Source: Roseivirga ehrenbergii (GTDB taxonomy: Bacteria > Bacteroidota > Bacteroidia > Cytophagales > Cyclobacteriaceae). From it: DNA of 64,000 nucleotides. Below, in pieces: positions 34,792 through 44,257 of this stretch (positions are counted from its first letter, which is position 1; each line of letters opens with the position of its first letter). Below the pieces are notes generated by a model, which was not told the origin of the DNA, ran no database searches, and saw nothing but the letters and a program-made list of their open reading frames with translations. A program made the position numbers and the translations under genes. The DNA lies in contig NZ_LQZQ01000050.1 of the NCBI RefSeq assembly GCF_001593005.1, forward strand, positions 186,001 through 250,000, in the 5' to 3' direction.

Positions 34792-34819
34792 AAAAAAAGG
34801 AGTGACAAAATCACTCCTT
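34792..34819 (-). terminator. Terminator of the TonB receptor/GDSL operon
   Basis: The stem AAGGAGTGA/TCACTCCTT has a 5-base loop and is followed on the minus strand by seven T residues. It lies 24 bases past the GDSL stop. Confidence 0.88.
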
Positions 34820-34842
34820 CTTCATTTCTTGGTTGTGTTTAA

Positions 34843-36450
34843 TTACTGAACAAGAATACCTCTCTGTGCTAAAACATCTACATCTGGAATATCTACACCG
34901 TAAGCTGTTCTCATTGCACTTAAAATTAAGTTGGCAATAATGGCGTGCCCGCGAGGGTTAGGATGAATACCGTCTGTTGAGAAAACGCCATTAGGGCTGA
35001 AATCAGGAGCTAAATTAGTTCCGTTGATAGTTATACCTAATTGTGAATCAGCTTCTGCCTTTACTGCGGTAACTGATTCTGGAGTTCCTAATCCTAGAGC
35101 CAACTGATCCACTGTGGCTGCATCTAAACCAAACAAGTCAGCGAATTTTGGCTGAACATCTACTAAAGTGATTACAGTCGCGCCTGCTCCAGCATTAATT
35201 TGATCAACTACACCTTTTATAGTTTGGTTAAATGTGGCTCTTGCAGTAACGGTTCTAACTACTTCGTTGGCAGATAAAATGTATTTATCCTCAATCGGAA
35301 TAGCTAAGCCAATTGGGGCTGTACCTGTACCCAATACTGTTGCAGCGGACAATACTGGTAAATCACTAGATGTGGCAGGTCTTGATTGCCTGTAAGGCTC
35401 TAAGGCTGTTCTTTGGGCAGCTGTAATAGCTTGTGCCCCAACCAATGCATCGAATTTAGGACCTAAATCTTCAAGGTCTTTATCGTGCATTAAAATTGCA
35501 TTAGGACCTGCTTGGTAAGTAACTTTACGTTTTGCGGCTTCAGCTGTAGAAATTAAGTTGTATGCAGCTAAACCATCTAGGGCAGCATTCAGACCTGCAA
35601 AAGCAGTATTCAGCTGATCTGCGTTAGCCTGATCCAATGGAATTGCATTCCATTTTACAGCTCTAAAGTAAGGAAGTACTACCAAAGGAGGTAAAGTCAT
35701 TACTATGCCTTTAGCACCAGTTCCAGCCAATTGAGATAATGAGCTAGCCAAAGCGTTTTGGAAGTCACCTTGGGAAGTAATCATGGCAGCATTAACACCA
35801 CCACCAACTGCATAACCAAGGGCATCATTATTTCCTAACCAATAGGTATAGAAAGTAGGAGCAGCTGCTAGAGCATCAGACAAAACAGTGGATGTTCCAG
35901 GAGTACTTGCAAAACGCGCATACAATGGATTAGAGCCCGCTAGTGCAGGACTGTTGATATCCACTATTCTCATGCCTGGTACAGCAAAATTATTAAGTTC
36001 AGCTTTGTTTCCGGCATATGCGGTAGGTACTTGACCAGTAAGTGTAGGTTTAGGTCCAGGTATGCTTAAATCCAGAACATATCTGCCTAAAATGGTATTG
36101 CCTGGCCCCATACCTGAATAACCGAAATCTGAGTTAATGTCAGGTTGGTTAAAAGTGGTGCCTCCAACTCCAGAAATTTGGAATTGGGTTCCTAACATGT
36201 TTGCAAATGAATGCGCCTGACCATTGGTATAAAGCGCACCATCCATGTAACCTGCGGTAATAGAGTTACCAATACTCACATATTTGGTTAGTGTAACAGA
36301 TCCATTAGATCCCGAAGGGTCGGTTACCACTGGTAGCGGGTTGTCCGATTTTCTTTGCTCTACTAGGTTTTCTTCTTCATCACAAGAGGTCATGATTGCC
36401 CCAGATGCCAATAAAGCGAATAAGTATAATTTTAATTTTTTCATTTTCAT
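34843..36450 (-). CDS. SGNH/GDSL-hydrolase lipoprotein
   Basis: A 535-residue lipoprotein with lipobox cysteine at residue 23 (LLASGAIMTSC), followed by acidic residues (DEEE). The SGNH hydrolase fold is spread over the chain with a large insertion. Block I is SIGNSITAGYMDGA, the Asn block is YWLGNNDALGYAVGG, and the terminal Asp-His pair is in DGIHPNPRGHAIIANLI. Such proteins hydrolyse esters in lipids or glycans at the cell surface. It begins 6 bases after the TonB receptor gene, a pairing common in Bacteroidota, so the receptor may import its product or substrate. Confidence 0.88.
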   Translation of the reverse strand: MKMKKLKLYLFALLASGAIMTSCDEEENLVEQRKSDNPLPVVTDPSGSNGSVTLTKYVSIGNSITAGYMDGALYTNGQAHSFANMLGTQFQISGVGGTTFNQPDINSDFGYSGMGPGNTILGRYVLDLSIPGPKPTLTGQVPTAYAGNKAELNNFAVPGMRIVDINSPALAGSNPLYARFASTPGTSTVLSDALAAAPTFYTYWLGNNDALGYAVGGGVNAAMITSQGDFQNALASSLSQLAGTGAKGIVMTLPPLVVLPYFRAVKWNAIPLDQANADQLNTAFAGLNAALDGLAAYNLISTAEAAKRKVTYQAGPNAILMHDKDLEDLGPKFDALVGAQAITAAQRTALEPYRQSRPATSSDLPVLSAATVLGTGTAPIGLAIPIEDKYILSANEVVRTVTARATFNQTIKGVVDQINAGAGATVITLVDVQPKFADLFGLDAATVDQLALGLGTPESVTAVKAEADSQLGITINGTNLAPDFSPNGVFSTDGIHPNPRGHAIIANLILSAMRTAYGVDIPDVDVLAQRGILVQ

Positions 36451-36456
36451 CTCGAT

Positions 36457-39270
36457 TTATTTGAAGAATTCATCAAACGTGATTTGGAAATAGTAGATTC
36501 CTCCAAGCGATGGGTTACCGAATGAAGTAGTATACCTTTCGTTCAATAAGTTGCTAGCACCTATTTTGAAAGTAGATTTCCAAGTAGGAACCTTATAGCT
36601 TACCTGTGCATCTAATGTTCCGAATTCAGGAATTACACCAGTTCCGAAAGAAGACTCCCAAAGGAAAGCCTGCTGCCATCTGTAGGTAACGTTGAACCCA
36701 AGTCTGTCAGTAACTTTTCTGTTCGCAAACTTGATATTGTATCTGTACTTAGGTGTGTTGTAGCTAGCTGCAAAACCTTGTGCTATAAGGTCGTCTTGTG
36801 AAGTCAATTCGTTGTAGGCAACGTTACCTCCAATTTCATAACCATTACCAATTTGATAGTCTAATTGAATAGCCCACCCTTGTGATTTTACTTTTCCGTC
36901 AGCATTAACATCGAAACCATAACGTTGAGTTGGAACAGTACCATCAACAATTTGTTGTCTTTGGGCTGCTGTACCTGCGTCAGGGTTAGATTGTCTTAAT
37001 CCATTAGGAACTGCTTGCGTAAAATCAATTTCCGCAATAAAGTCGGTGTATGTACTATTGTAATAGTATGCATCTACAAGCAACCTACCATCTGCAAATA
37101 GACCTTTATAACCCACTTCAAAAGTGTTTACTTTTTCTGTTTTGAATTCATTGTTAACACGATCTTCAATAACAAGAAGAGCTTCATTTCCAGCCTGTCT
37201 AGCAGCATTTACACTTTCTGTAGTATATACAGTATTAGTTTTAAAGTTGTAACGATCAACTAATAAATCGTTACTACCAATAAGTCTTCTGGTTACCACA
37301 TCTAAATCAATGAACTGATCTTGAGTAGTAGGGATTCTAAAACCTCTTTGGAATGAACCACGAATGTTATGATTGTCGGCAATGGTACCTACGGCTGAGA
37401 ATCTTGGAGAGAACTGACCTTTGAAGTATTCATTTTTGTCATAACGAACAGAACCTTGGAATGTAAGGTTGTCATTAGCTACACTTTTTGAGGCCTGCAA
37501 GAATGCTCCGTATTCGTCAAGGCTAACTTCTGAACCATCGTTTTCTAAAGCGAAAAGAGTTCCTTCTGAGTAAAGCGCATATCTTCTAAAGTTGGCACCT
37601 ACGATAACATCAGCAAAATCGATTCTTTCACTCAAATTCCAATTCCCTTCCATGTGGTAAAGGTCGGTTTTGTCAAGGAAAAGGGCTCCACCTTGCGAAA
37701 TAGGCTTAGCTCTGTTTGTTTCAACAAGTGCTTGGAATGCCGCTGAACCTGGCTGAGGTTGTGCTGCATCGGCAGAAACTCTTGCCGAAGCATGTGCTTG
37801 CTCGATACTTGCTCCTGCTAATCTCGCACCAGCAAATGCTGATAAGTATGGTGAAAGGTAAGTTTGTTGATTGATCAGTGATGCTAGAGTGTTGGCAGCG
37901 TAGGTATCACCTGAATTTTCTTGAGTGGTATAAGCTCTTAGGTAGAATTCGGATCCTTTCAATTCTAACTTGGCAGTTGTAATACTAAAGTTGTCTAATA
38001 CGAAACGATCGTTAGCAGTATATACTGTACTACCAGAACCGTAATTGAACTGGCCTAGTAACTCTAAGTTATCATTTAATCTGTAGTGAATTGCACCACC
38101 GATTTTCACACTTTCTGTAGTATTATCTACAAAAGATGCTTCATTGAAACCAGTTGGAGTGAAGTAACCAGACATGTCATCTGGAAACAATGATCTAATG
38201 GCTGCAACTGATGTGTTTCCACCAGCAATAGCACCGTCTGCAATCGCTCCTAGAGTAATTCCGAAATCACCATAAGTGTTTACACCATCATAAAAGCGAT
38301 TACTACCTCTTTCGGTAGCGCCTCTTTCAACTACACCTCCTGTAGCTAAACCTTGGTCTCTGGTATCAACACCTCTAAAATCATTGGCACTTAGGTAAGA
38401 TGCGGTTACTTTAAAGGCTAATTTATTATCAAATGCCTTAGCGTAACGAAATCCATAATCTTGATAAAGAGAAACATTGTCATCTCTCTCGTCTACATGG
38501 TTTACGCCAGTTTTAGCATAAACACTTAGTCCTTGATATTCGAAAGGGTTTTTAGAGGTAAGTAGAAGAATACCGTTGATTGCATTTGGCCCATAAAGTG
38601 CAGAAGATGCACCTGGCTGCAATTCAGCAGACTCTAAATCTAAATCGTTGATACCTACAATATTTCCAACCGCAAAGTTGAGGCCTGGAGCTTGGTTGTC
38701 GATACCGTCAATCAGTTGTACAAAACGAGTGTTGCCGTTTGCTCCAAAACCACGAGTGTTTATGGATTTAAATGTAATACTCTGCGTACTCATATCTACA
38801 CCTTTTAACGATGCCAAACCTTCATAAAACGAAGCCGCAGCAGTGTTTCTGATGTCTAGGATGTCTAGTTTTTCAATTGAGACAGGAGATCGTAAAATAC
38901 TTTCTTCTACTCTTGAGGCAGAAACGACAACATCTTGCCCGAATATTACTTGCTCCTCTAATTTAACTTCTAGCCCTGTTACATTGGCTTCGGTAATGGA
39001 GATTTCTTGCGGAGTATAACCTACGTAAGAAAAAACAAGTACTAGAGGGGCTGATTGATTAACAGTAAGGCTAAAGTCTCCTTTTGCGTTTGTAATCGTT
39101 CCTATCACCTTGTCCTTTACCCTAATGTTTACACCGGGTAGACTTTCGCCAGTAGCGGCATCTGCCACTCGGCCTGAGATTGAAACTTGTGATTGACCAT
39201 AAAGTGCAGCAGACTGCATGATCAAAAATACAAGTGCCAGCCCCTTCAAAATTCTCTTCATCTTCATCAT
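36457..39270 (-). CDS. TonB-dependent outer-membrane receptor
   Basis: A 937-residue outer-membrane transporter. The signal peptide covers residues 1-25. A carboxypeptidase-D-like regulatory domain follows at 28-110 (VSISGRVADAATGESLPGVNIRV), then the plug (about 115-250, with RGFGANGNTRFVQLIDGIDN), then the barrel to a C-terminal aromatic YYFQITFDEFFK. It is not a SusC, since no SusD gene follows. The partner gene encodes a GDSL lipoprotein in the same operon. The ligand is unknown. Two other methionines precede the chosen reading (MMKMKR), so the start is uncertain by three residues. Confidence 0.93.
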   Translation of the reverse strand: MMKMKRILKGLALVFLIMQSAALYGQSQVSISGRVADAATGESLPGVNIRVKDKVIGTITNAKGDFSLTVNQSAPLVLVFSYVGYTPQEISITEANVTGLEVKLEEQVIFGQDVVVSASRVEESILRSPVSIEKLDILDIRNTAAASFYEGLASLKGVDMSTQSITFKSINTRGFGANGNTRFVQLIDGIDNQAPGLNFAVGNIVGINDLDLESAELQPGASSALYGPNAINGILLLTSKNPFEYQGLSVYAKTGVNHVDERDDNVSLYQDYGFRYAKAFDNKLAFKVTASYLSANDFRGVDTRDQGLATGGVVERGATERGSNRFYDGVNTYGDFGITLGAIADGAIAGGNTSVAAIRSLFPDDMSGYFTPTGFNEASFVDNTTESVKIGGAIHYRLNDNLELLGQFNYGSGSTVYTANDRFVLDNFSITTAKLELKGSEFYLRAYTTQENSGDTYAANTLASLINQQTYLSPYLSAFAGARLAGASIEQAHASARVSADAAQPQPGSAAFQALVETNRAKPISQGGALFLDKTDLYHMEGNWNLSERIDFADVIVGANFRRYALYSEGTLFALENDGSEVSLDEYGAFLQASKSVANDNLTFQGSVRYDKNEYFKGQFSPRFSAVGTIADNHNIRGSFQRGFRIPTTQDQFIDLDVVTRRLIGSNDLLVDRYNFKTNTVYTTESVNAARQAGNEALLVIEDRVNNEFKTEKVNTFEVGYKGLFADGRLLVDAYYYNSTYTDFIAEIDFTQAVPNGLRQSNPDAGTAAQRQQIVDGTVPTQRYGFDVNADGKVKSQGWAIQLDYQIGNGYEIGGNVAYNELTSQDDLIAQGFAASYNTPKYRYNIKFANRKVTDRLGFNVTYRWQQAFLWESSFGTGVIPEFGTLDAQVSYKVPTWKSTFKIGASNLLNERYTTSFGNPSLGGIYYFQITFDEFFK

Positions 39271-39450
39271 CTTATTCTGAGTTTGGAAACAAATTAAGTT
39301 TGGCTTGTTAAGTTAATTACGGTGCGAATAGCAACGTCTATCTCAAAAATACAATGTTTTGTAAGTTTAAAAAGGGTTTATAGGAAAAAATATTCGTCAT
39401 GCATACTAAATCCTTTAAGCCCAAGCACCGTTATTTGTTTGGTTTACTTC

Positions 39451-39795
39451 TTACTGATTGCCGTTTTTGGCTTCTTCTTCGAGGTGTTTTACGAGTTTAT
39501 CGCAAAGTCTGTTCATTGCAGTAGACATAAATTCATCGCCCGTTGAGTTGAGAATGCTTTGGGCTAAACCGCCAAGGCAGTCAACATAAAACCTTTTCAT
39601 CTCATCAGTAGGCATTTCTTTATTCCATAAGTCTATTCGTAAAGTGTTTTGGCTTTTGTGGTCCCAGATGTTTAGGCTTACCGATTTGGTCTCTTCTTCA
39701 CCTTCTTCTTCTTTTTCGGTAGCATCCCAAAAGATTTGTTCAGGAATGTTTTCATCATCTAATATTACCCTGAGTTTAATTTCTGATTCCTTCAT
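39451..39795 (-). CDS. gldC: Gliding motility protein GldC
   Basis: A 114-residue cytoplasmic protein matching GldC: KESEIKLRVILDDENIPEQI at the start, then IFWDATEKEEEG, WDHKSQNTLRIDLWNKEMPTDEMKRF (cited by its core TLRIDLWNKEMPTDEMKRF), and DEFMSTAMNRLCDKLVKHL. GldC supports gliding in Bacteroidota and is often retained in non-gliders. It is a single gene here, with no other gld genes in the window. Confidence 0.93.
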   Translation of the reverse strand: MKESEIKLRVILDDENIPEQIFWDATEKEEEGEEETKSVSLNIWDHKSQNTLRIDLWNKEMPTDEMKRFYVDCLGGLAQSILNSTGDEFMSTAMNRLCDKLVKHLEEEAKNGNQ

Positions 39796-39989
39796 TTGCG
39801 TATTTTTTTTGCCAAAGATAGGGCTTGACAGTTTAGAATGTATTTAATTTTGATTTGAGGAGTTTTAACTATGTGGCCACCTTGTATGCTTCACACAATA
39901 ACTCTCAGCTATTAGGTAGAACACTGTATTTATCTGTTGGTAAATAATAATTATTCCATTAGCATTGATTTCTACTTTCTTGTTTCGGT

Positions 39990-40550
39990 TTAATCGTTGA
40001 ACTGTGTCATGGTTTGTGAAATCCCAGTAGTACAGAACGAGTAGATCATATCTATGGCTTTGTCCATGGCAAACGGAAGTTCTTCGAATTCGGTTTTGCT
40101 AAATGGGCTTAAAACATAGTCTACCTGTCTTCCTTTTGAGAAATCATCACCAATACCAAATTTAAGGCGTGGGTAATTTTGGCCTCCACATAGCTCTTCA
40201 ATATTCTTTAGGCCATTGTGTCCAGCACTAGACCCTTTGGCTCGCATTCGCAGTTTTGCGAAAGGAATGGCTAGATCGTCTACCACCACTAAAACATTTT
40301 CGATAGGGATTTTTAGCTCCGACATCCAGAATTTGACTGCCTTACCACTAAGGTTCATGTAAGTAGTGGGCTTTATTAAATGAACTGTTCTTCCTTTATG
40401 TTTGAATTCGGCATGGTAAGCAAGACGATTTATCTCAAAGGAAACTCCTTTTGCATCAGCTAGTCTGTCTAAAGTCAGAAAACCGATGTTATGTCTGGTT
40501 AATTCATACTCTGGCCCAATGTTTCCGAGACCAACAATGAGGTATTTCAT
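39990..40550 (-). CDS. pth: Peptidyl-tRNA hydrolase
   Basis: A 186-residue enzyme that recycles tRNA from peptidyl-tRNA. It begins [23 protein letters not shown], whose core [17 protein letters not shown] contains the catalytic His20. Asn10 and the motifs [34 protein letters not shown] and GHNGLKNI are all present. It is separated from rplY by a strong terminator, though prs-rplY-pth is a common gene order in bacteria. Confidence 0.96.
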   Translation of the reverse strand: MKYLIVGLGNIGPEYELTRHNIGFLTLDRLADAKGVSFEINRLAYHAEFKHKGRTVHLIKPTTYMNLSGKAVKFWMSELKIPIENVLVVVDDLAIPFAKLRMRAKGSSAGHNGLKNIEELCGGQNYPRLKFGIGDDFSKGRQVDYVLSPFSKTEFEELPFAMDKAIDMIYSFCTTGISQTMTQFND

Positions 40551-40595
40551 TTTAGTGCTTTTTTAATTTGTATGTATTTTTAATACGTACGCAAA

Positions 40596-40627
40596 TAAAA
40601 AAATCCTGCCTTCAAAAGGCAGGATTT
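40596..40627 (-). terminator. Terminator of prs-rplY
   Basis: A perfect 10-bp stem AAATCCTGCC/GGCAGGATTT with a 7-base loop is followed on the minus strand by a T run. It lies 24 bases after rplY. Confidence 0.9.
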
Positions 40628-40650
40628 CCATATTTTCAAACAAGAAATTC

Positions 40651-41280
40651 TTATTCTGCAGATTCTGCTGTTTCAGAAGCACCTTCTTCTCCACTTTCTT
40701 CACCTTCTTCATCGTCAGTTAATCCTGCACCTCTTAGTGCTCTTGGGATTGTAACGGATGCAATAGTCACTAGTGGGCTATTTTGGATTTCAAAACCTTC
40801 AGGATTCAATGCGCCAACTTTAGTTGATTTACCAAGCTTTAACTTAGAAATGTCAACTGGAATTGAATCTGGCATATCTTTAGGTAATGCCTTTACTAAT
40901 AACTTTGGTTTTTTAATTACCAAGCTACCTCCATTGATTACACCTGGAGCTGTACCTTCCATTTTCACAGGAATTTCCATTTTGATGTATTTTCCTTTGA
41001 ATAGCTGTAAGAAGTCAACGTGCAAAAGCATGTCGCTTACTGGGTGGTATTGTGAATCTTGAACGATAGCCTCGAATAGTTCGCCTTCAATGTTCAAAGT
41101 TACGAAACATGGCTCTGGAGTATATAATACATCACGGAACTGAATGGCAGGCGCATAAAAATGCAACTGATCATCACCACCATAAAGTACACATGGAACT
41201 TGTCCTTCGTTTCTAAGCCTTTTTGACTCAGTTTTACCGAGATTTGCTCTTTTAAACCCTATAATCTCTACTTTTCTCAT
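40651..41280 (-). CDS. rplY: Ribosomal protein bL25 (Ctc/TL5 type)
   Basis: A 209-residue long-form bL25 that binds 5S rRNA. The N-terminal domain (about 1-90) has IGFKRANLGKTESKRLRNEG and PCVLYGGDDQLHFYAP. The C-terminal TL5/Ctc domain reaches residue about 185 and ends with an acidic tail rich in Glu, Ser and Ala (DDEEGEESGEEGASETAESAE, one stretch, cited by its first part DDEEGEESGEEG). It follows prs by 12 bases and is co-transcribed with it. Confidence 0.95.
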   Translation of the reverse strand: MRKVEIIGFKRANLGKTESKRLRNEGQVPCVLYGGDDQLHFYAPAIQFRDVLYTPEPCFVTLNIEGELFEAIVQDSQYHPVSDMLLHVDFLQLFKGKYIKMEIPVKMEGTAPGVINGGSLVIKKPKLLVKALPKDMPDSIPVDISKLKLGKSTKVGALNPEGFEIQNSPLVTIASVTIPRALRGAGLTDDEEGEESGEEGASETAESAE

Positions 41281-41292
41281 AATATATAATTG

Positions 41293-42216
41293 TTAAATAA
41301 ATAGCTCGCTAATAGACCCATCTTGGGTAACACTTTTGATGGCTTTGGCGAAAAGCTCGGCCACAGTGAGTACCTTGATTTTGTCTGACTCTTGTCTTAA
41401 AGGAATAGTGTCTGTTACTACTAATTCTTCTAAAACAGAATTGTTGATATTTTCATAGGCCTTGCCAGATAATACTGGGTGCGTACAGAACGCTCTTACT
41501 GAAAGGGCGCCTTCATCTAATATGATTTTGGCCGCTTTACAGATTGTGCCTGCTGTATCTACAAGGTCATCTACTAAAATCACGTTTTTACCTTCTACGT
41601 TACCGATAATTCTCATTTCGGCCACTTCGTTTGCTTTGGTGCGGTGCTTATCAATTACCACCATTTCGGCATTGAAATGCTGCGCAAAGGCTCTAGTTCT
41701 TTTTACGCCTCCAACATCAGGAGAAGCAAAAAGGAGATTGTCTAAGTTCAATTTTCGGATGTAAGGAACAAATACTGCTGCTCCATCTAAATGATCTACT
41801 GGGATGTCGAAGAAACCTTGAATTTGACCTGCATGTAAATCACAAGTCATGATTCTATCTGCACCAGCAGCGGTAAGAATATTGGCAACTAATTTAGCAC
41901 CTATAGCTACTCTTGGCTTGTCTTTTCTATCCTGACGAGCGTATCCGAAATATGGAATTACGGCAATGGCTTTATAAGCACTTGCTCTTTTAGCCGCATC
42001 AATCATTAAGCACAGCTCAAATAGATTGTCAGAAGGAGGAATGGTAGACTGAATTAAAAACACTCTATTACCTCTTACTGATTCAGTATAGTAAGGTGCA
42101 ATTTCTCCGTCACTGAATTTTTGAATCTCAATGGAACCCAATGACTTACCGTAGAATTCGGCAATCATCTTTCCAAGATAAGCTGACTCAGTTCCGGCAA
42201 ATAGTTGGTTATCCAT
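41293..42216 (-). CDS. prs: Ribose-phosphate pyrophosphokinase
   Basis: A 307-residue PRPP synthetase that makes phosphoribosyl diphosphate from ribose-5-phosphate and ATP. Motifs include KFSDGEIAPYYTESVRGNRVFL near residue 35 (core FSDGEIAPYYTESVRG), YARQDRKDKPR near 97, TCDLHAGQIQGFFDIPVDHL near 125-145 and the PRPP loop VDDLVDTAGT near 215. It is typical in length. A -7 box TACTTTTG lies at 42251-42258 upstream. Confidence 0.96.
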   Translation of the reverse strand: MDNQLFAGTESAYLGKMIAEFYGKSLGSIEIQKFSDGEIAPYYTESVRGNRVFLIQSTIPPSDNLFELCLMIDAAKRASAYKAIAVIPYFGYARQDRKDKPRVAIGAKLVANILTAAGADRIMTCDLHAGQIQGFFDIPVDHLDGAAVFVPYIRKLNLDNLLFASPDVGGVKRTRAFAQHFNAEMVVIDKHRTKANEVAEMRIIGNVEGKNVILVDDLVDTAGTICKAAKIILDEGALSVRAFCTHPVLSGKAYENINNSVLEELVVTDTIPLRQESDKIKVLTVAELFAKAIKSVTQDGSISELFI

Positions 42217-42250
42217 GATCTTAGGCTTTTGGGCTTTGAAAATTGAACCG

Positions 42251-42258
42251 CAAAAGTA
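42251..42258 (-). promoter_or_regulatory. Candidate -7 box of prs-rplY
   Basis: On the minus strand this reads TACTTTTG, an exact TAnnTTTG match about 35 bases before the prs ATG. Confidence 0.5.
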
Positions 42259-42309
42259 AAAAGATTTATGTTAAAAACAGTGCTATAGCTTTAGATCATT
42301 TTTAGTTTT

Positions 42310-43788
42310 CTACTCATCTTCTAAATTTTCAACCGAAGCGGGTGAATCTTTAGGTAAAGATACTGTAAAGGTTGTTCCTTCATTTAGCTTGCTAGATACG
42401 TCTATTGAACCTCCGTGGCTTTGAACTATGGTTAATGTAGAGGTGAGTCCTAAGCCCATTCCTCCTGATTTTTTGGTGTAAAACAGGTCGAAAAGCTTTT
42501 TTATATCCTCCTTTGATATACCTGACCCATTGTCTGTGATGCTTACCTCTATGGAATCATCTAAGTCTATGGTGCTAACATGTAGTACACCTTTATTCTC
42601 TTCCATAGCCTCTAAGGCATTGATCATGAGGTTAATTAAAACTACCTTAATTTGCTCTTTATCAACGAGTAATTTTTCTAATTCTGGGTCAAAATTTTGA
42701 ACCAGTTTCATCCCTTTAAGAATAAACCTGTCTTTCACCAACTCAATTGACTCGTTGATGAGTTCATTCATTGAGAGCTCTTCTTTCTGAAGGCTTTTAG
42801 GCTTAGAGGAGTTGAGCATTTCCGTTATTAATTGATTGATACGGCCAGCATTTCTATCCACCATATCAATCATAAATGCCATTTCCGAATCGTCTTCCGT
42901 TACTTCATCACGCATTTGAGAAATAGCTAACTGTATATTCGTAAGGGGGTTTCTTACCTCATGAGCTACACTACGCGCAATTTTACCAGTGACCGATAAC
43001 TTTTCTGCCATCAATAAATCGCGTTCTGCTTTTTTAAGCAGTGTTATATCTCTTAAAATCCCCTGAAAACCAATTGAGTTTTTACTAAAGTCAGTTCTTA
43101 CTACCGCGTTTAGCTGGCAAATTAATTTGCGATTATCTTTTGCTAGAAAAATAGCTTCTAGGCTTTTAATTTGATTTTTAGAAGATAGTAATCGTGTGAA
43201 CCGTTCAAAATCAGCAGGGTGAAGAAATAAGTCTTTCATATTCATCCCTGAGATTTCTTCACTTTTATAACCTAAGAGTTTTTCCAATGAGGGGTTAGCT
43301 TCCAGTAAGTTATGGTTGCAATCGCATATATAAATTGCATCTATTGAACGCTCAAAAAGTTGTTTAAACTTTCGTTCCCCTTCTTTTACCTGTTTTATGG
43401 CTTTATTATGATTAAGAGCGTAACGAATGCTTCTTTCCATTAGTTGAGGTGTGATTTCACCTTTAACTAAGTAATCAGCGGCTCCTTCATTCATTGCTCT
43501 TAAGTCAATCTCTTTGTCTCCTTTACCTGTTAATAGTATAAAAGGAAACTGGATTTCATTCTTAACAGCATTACTAATAATACTAATGCCATCATTTTCG
43601 CCCAATCGGAAGTCAATCAAGCAAATATCGAAGGCGTTTTCGTTTATCTTACTGATGGCTTTGCTATAGCTGGGCTCCCAGGTGAGCTGATAGGGAAATC
43701 TTTCAATTTCATCTAGAATATCCTTCGTCAATACAAAGTCATCCTCGTCATCGTCTACCAATAAAATTCGAATTGGTTGGCTGGTCAT
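42310..43788 (-). CDS. REC-PAS-histidine kinase
   Basis: A 492-residue cytoplasmic signalling protein. An N-terminal receiver domain (6-125) has phospho-acceptor Asp59 (CLIDFRLGENDG) and an acidic pocket VDDDEDD at 11-17. A PAS domain (about 138-255) follows, then HisKA with His276 (ARSVAHEVRNPLTNIQ) and HATPase_c (N box NLMINALEAMEEN, G boxes DNGSGISKEDIKK and GGMGLGLTS). No C-terminal receiver or output domain. It is the third gene of an operon with the CHASE3-like kinase and the Rcp1-like regulator, starting 10 bases after the latter. Confidence 0.92.
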   Translation of the reverse strand: MTSQPIRILLVDDDEDDFVLTKDILDEIERFPYQLTWEPSYSKAISKINENAFDICLIDFRLGENDGISIISNAVKNEIQFPFILLTGKGDKEIDLRAMNEGAADYLVKGEITPQLMERSIRYALNHNKAIKQVKEGERKFKQLFERSIDAIYICDCNHNLLEANPSLEKLLGYKSEEISGMNMKDLFLHPADFERFTRLLSSKNQIKSLEAIFLAKDNRKLICQLNAVVRTDFSKNSIGFQGILRDITLLKKAERDLLMAEKLSVTGKIARSVAHEVRNPLTNIQLAISQMRDEVTEDDSEMAFMIDMVDRNAGRINQLITEMLNSSKPKSLQKEELSMNELINESIELVKDRFILKGMKLVQNFDPELEKLLVDKEQIKVVLINLMINALEAMEENKGVLHVSTIDLDDSIEVSITDNGSGISKEDIKKLFDLFYTKKSGGMGLGLTSTLTIVQSHGGSIDVSSKLNEGTTFTVSLPKDSPASVENLEDE

Positions 43789-43798
43789 AGGTTAAGGG

Positions 43799-44257
43799 CT
43801 ATTCGTTGTCTCGTGGTAAAACTACAATTCCGAACCAGTATTTACCGATGTCCTTAGTGACTTCAACTAATTCTTCAAAGGTTACAGGTTTGGTAATGAA
43901 TGAAGAAACCCCCAAATCATAAGTTTTGAACACGTCTTCATCGGACTTACTTGTGGTTAATACAACAATTGGAATTCTTTTAAGTTTTGGATCAGCTTTA
44001 ATTTCTTTTAGGGCTGTTCTGCCATCTTTTTTTGGCATGTTCAAATCCAATAAAATCAATCCAGGTTTAGGTGCGTTTTGCGCATTGTATTTTCCTCTGT
44101 GTTGTAAATAATCCATTAATTCTTCCCCATCTTGAACAAAGTTGAGGTCGTTGGCCATTCTATTTTCTTCAAAGGCTTCTTTTGCCATTAACTGATCATC
44201 TGGATCGTCATCAGCCATTAATATGCTTATGGGGTTTAAATTGGTGCTAGGGCTCAT
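43799..44257 (-). CDS. Single-domain response regulator (Rcp1-like)
   Basis: A 152-residue receiver domain without output domain. The acidic pair is ADDDPDD at 15-21, Asp71 is the acceptor (GLILLDLNMPKKDG), and the switch residues are VVLTTSKSDEDVF and the Lys in FITKPVTF. The LNMPKKDGR motif is typical of Rcp1, the partner of bacteriophytochrome kinases. It overlaps the upstream kinase gene by 4 bases (ATGA), so it is the likely cognate phosphate acceptor and may relay to the hybrid kinase downstream. Confidence 0.93.
   Translation of the reverse strand: MSPSTNLNPISILMADDDPDDQLMAKEAFEENRMANDLNFVQDGEELMDYLQHRGKYNAQNAPKPGLILLDLNMPKKDGRTALKEIKADPKLKRIPIVVLTTSKSDEDVFKTYDLGVSSFITKPVTFEELVEVTKDIGKYWFGIVVLPRDNE

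Larger units (their letters stand above)
34462..34842. other. 381-base gap with two opposite-facing terminators
   Basis: The gap holds the kdsB -7 box, a minus-strand terminator for the GDSL gene (34792-34819) and a stronger plus-strand hairpin (34729-34766) that no annotated plus-strand gene explains. No credible protein frame is seen. Confidence 0.6.
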
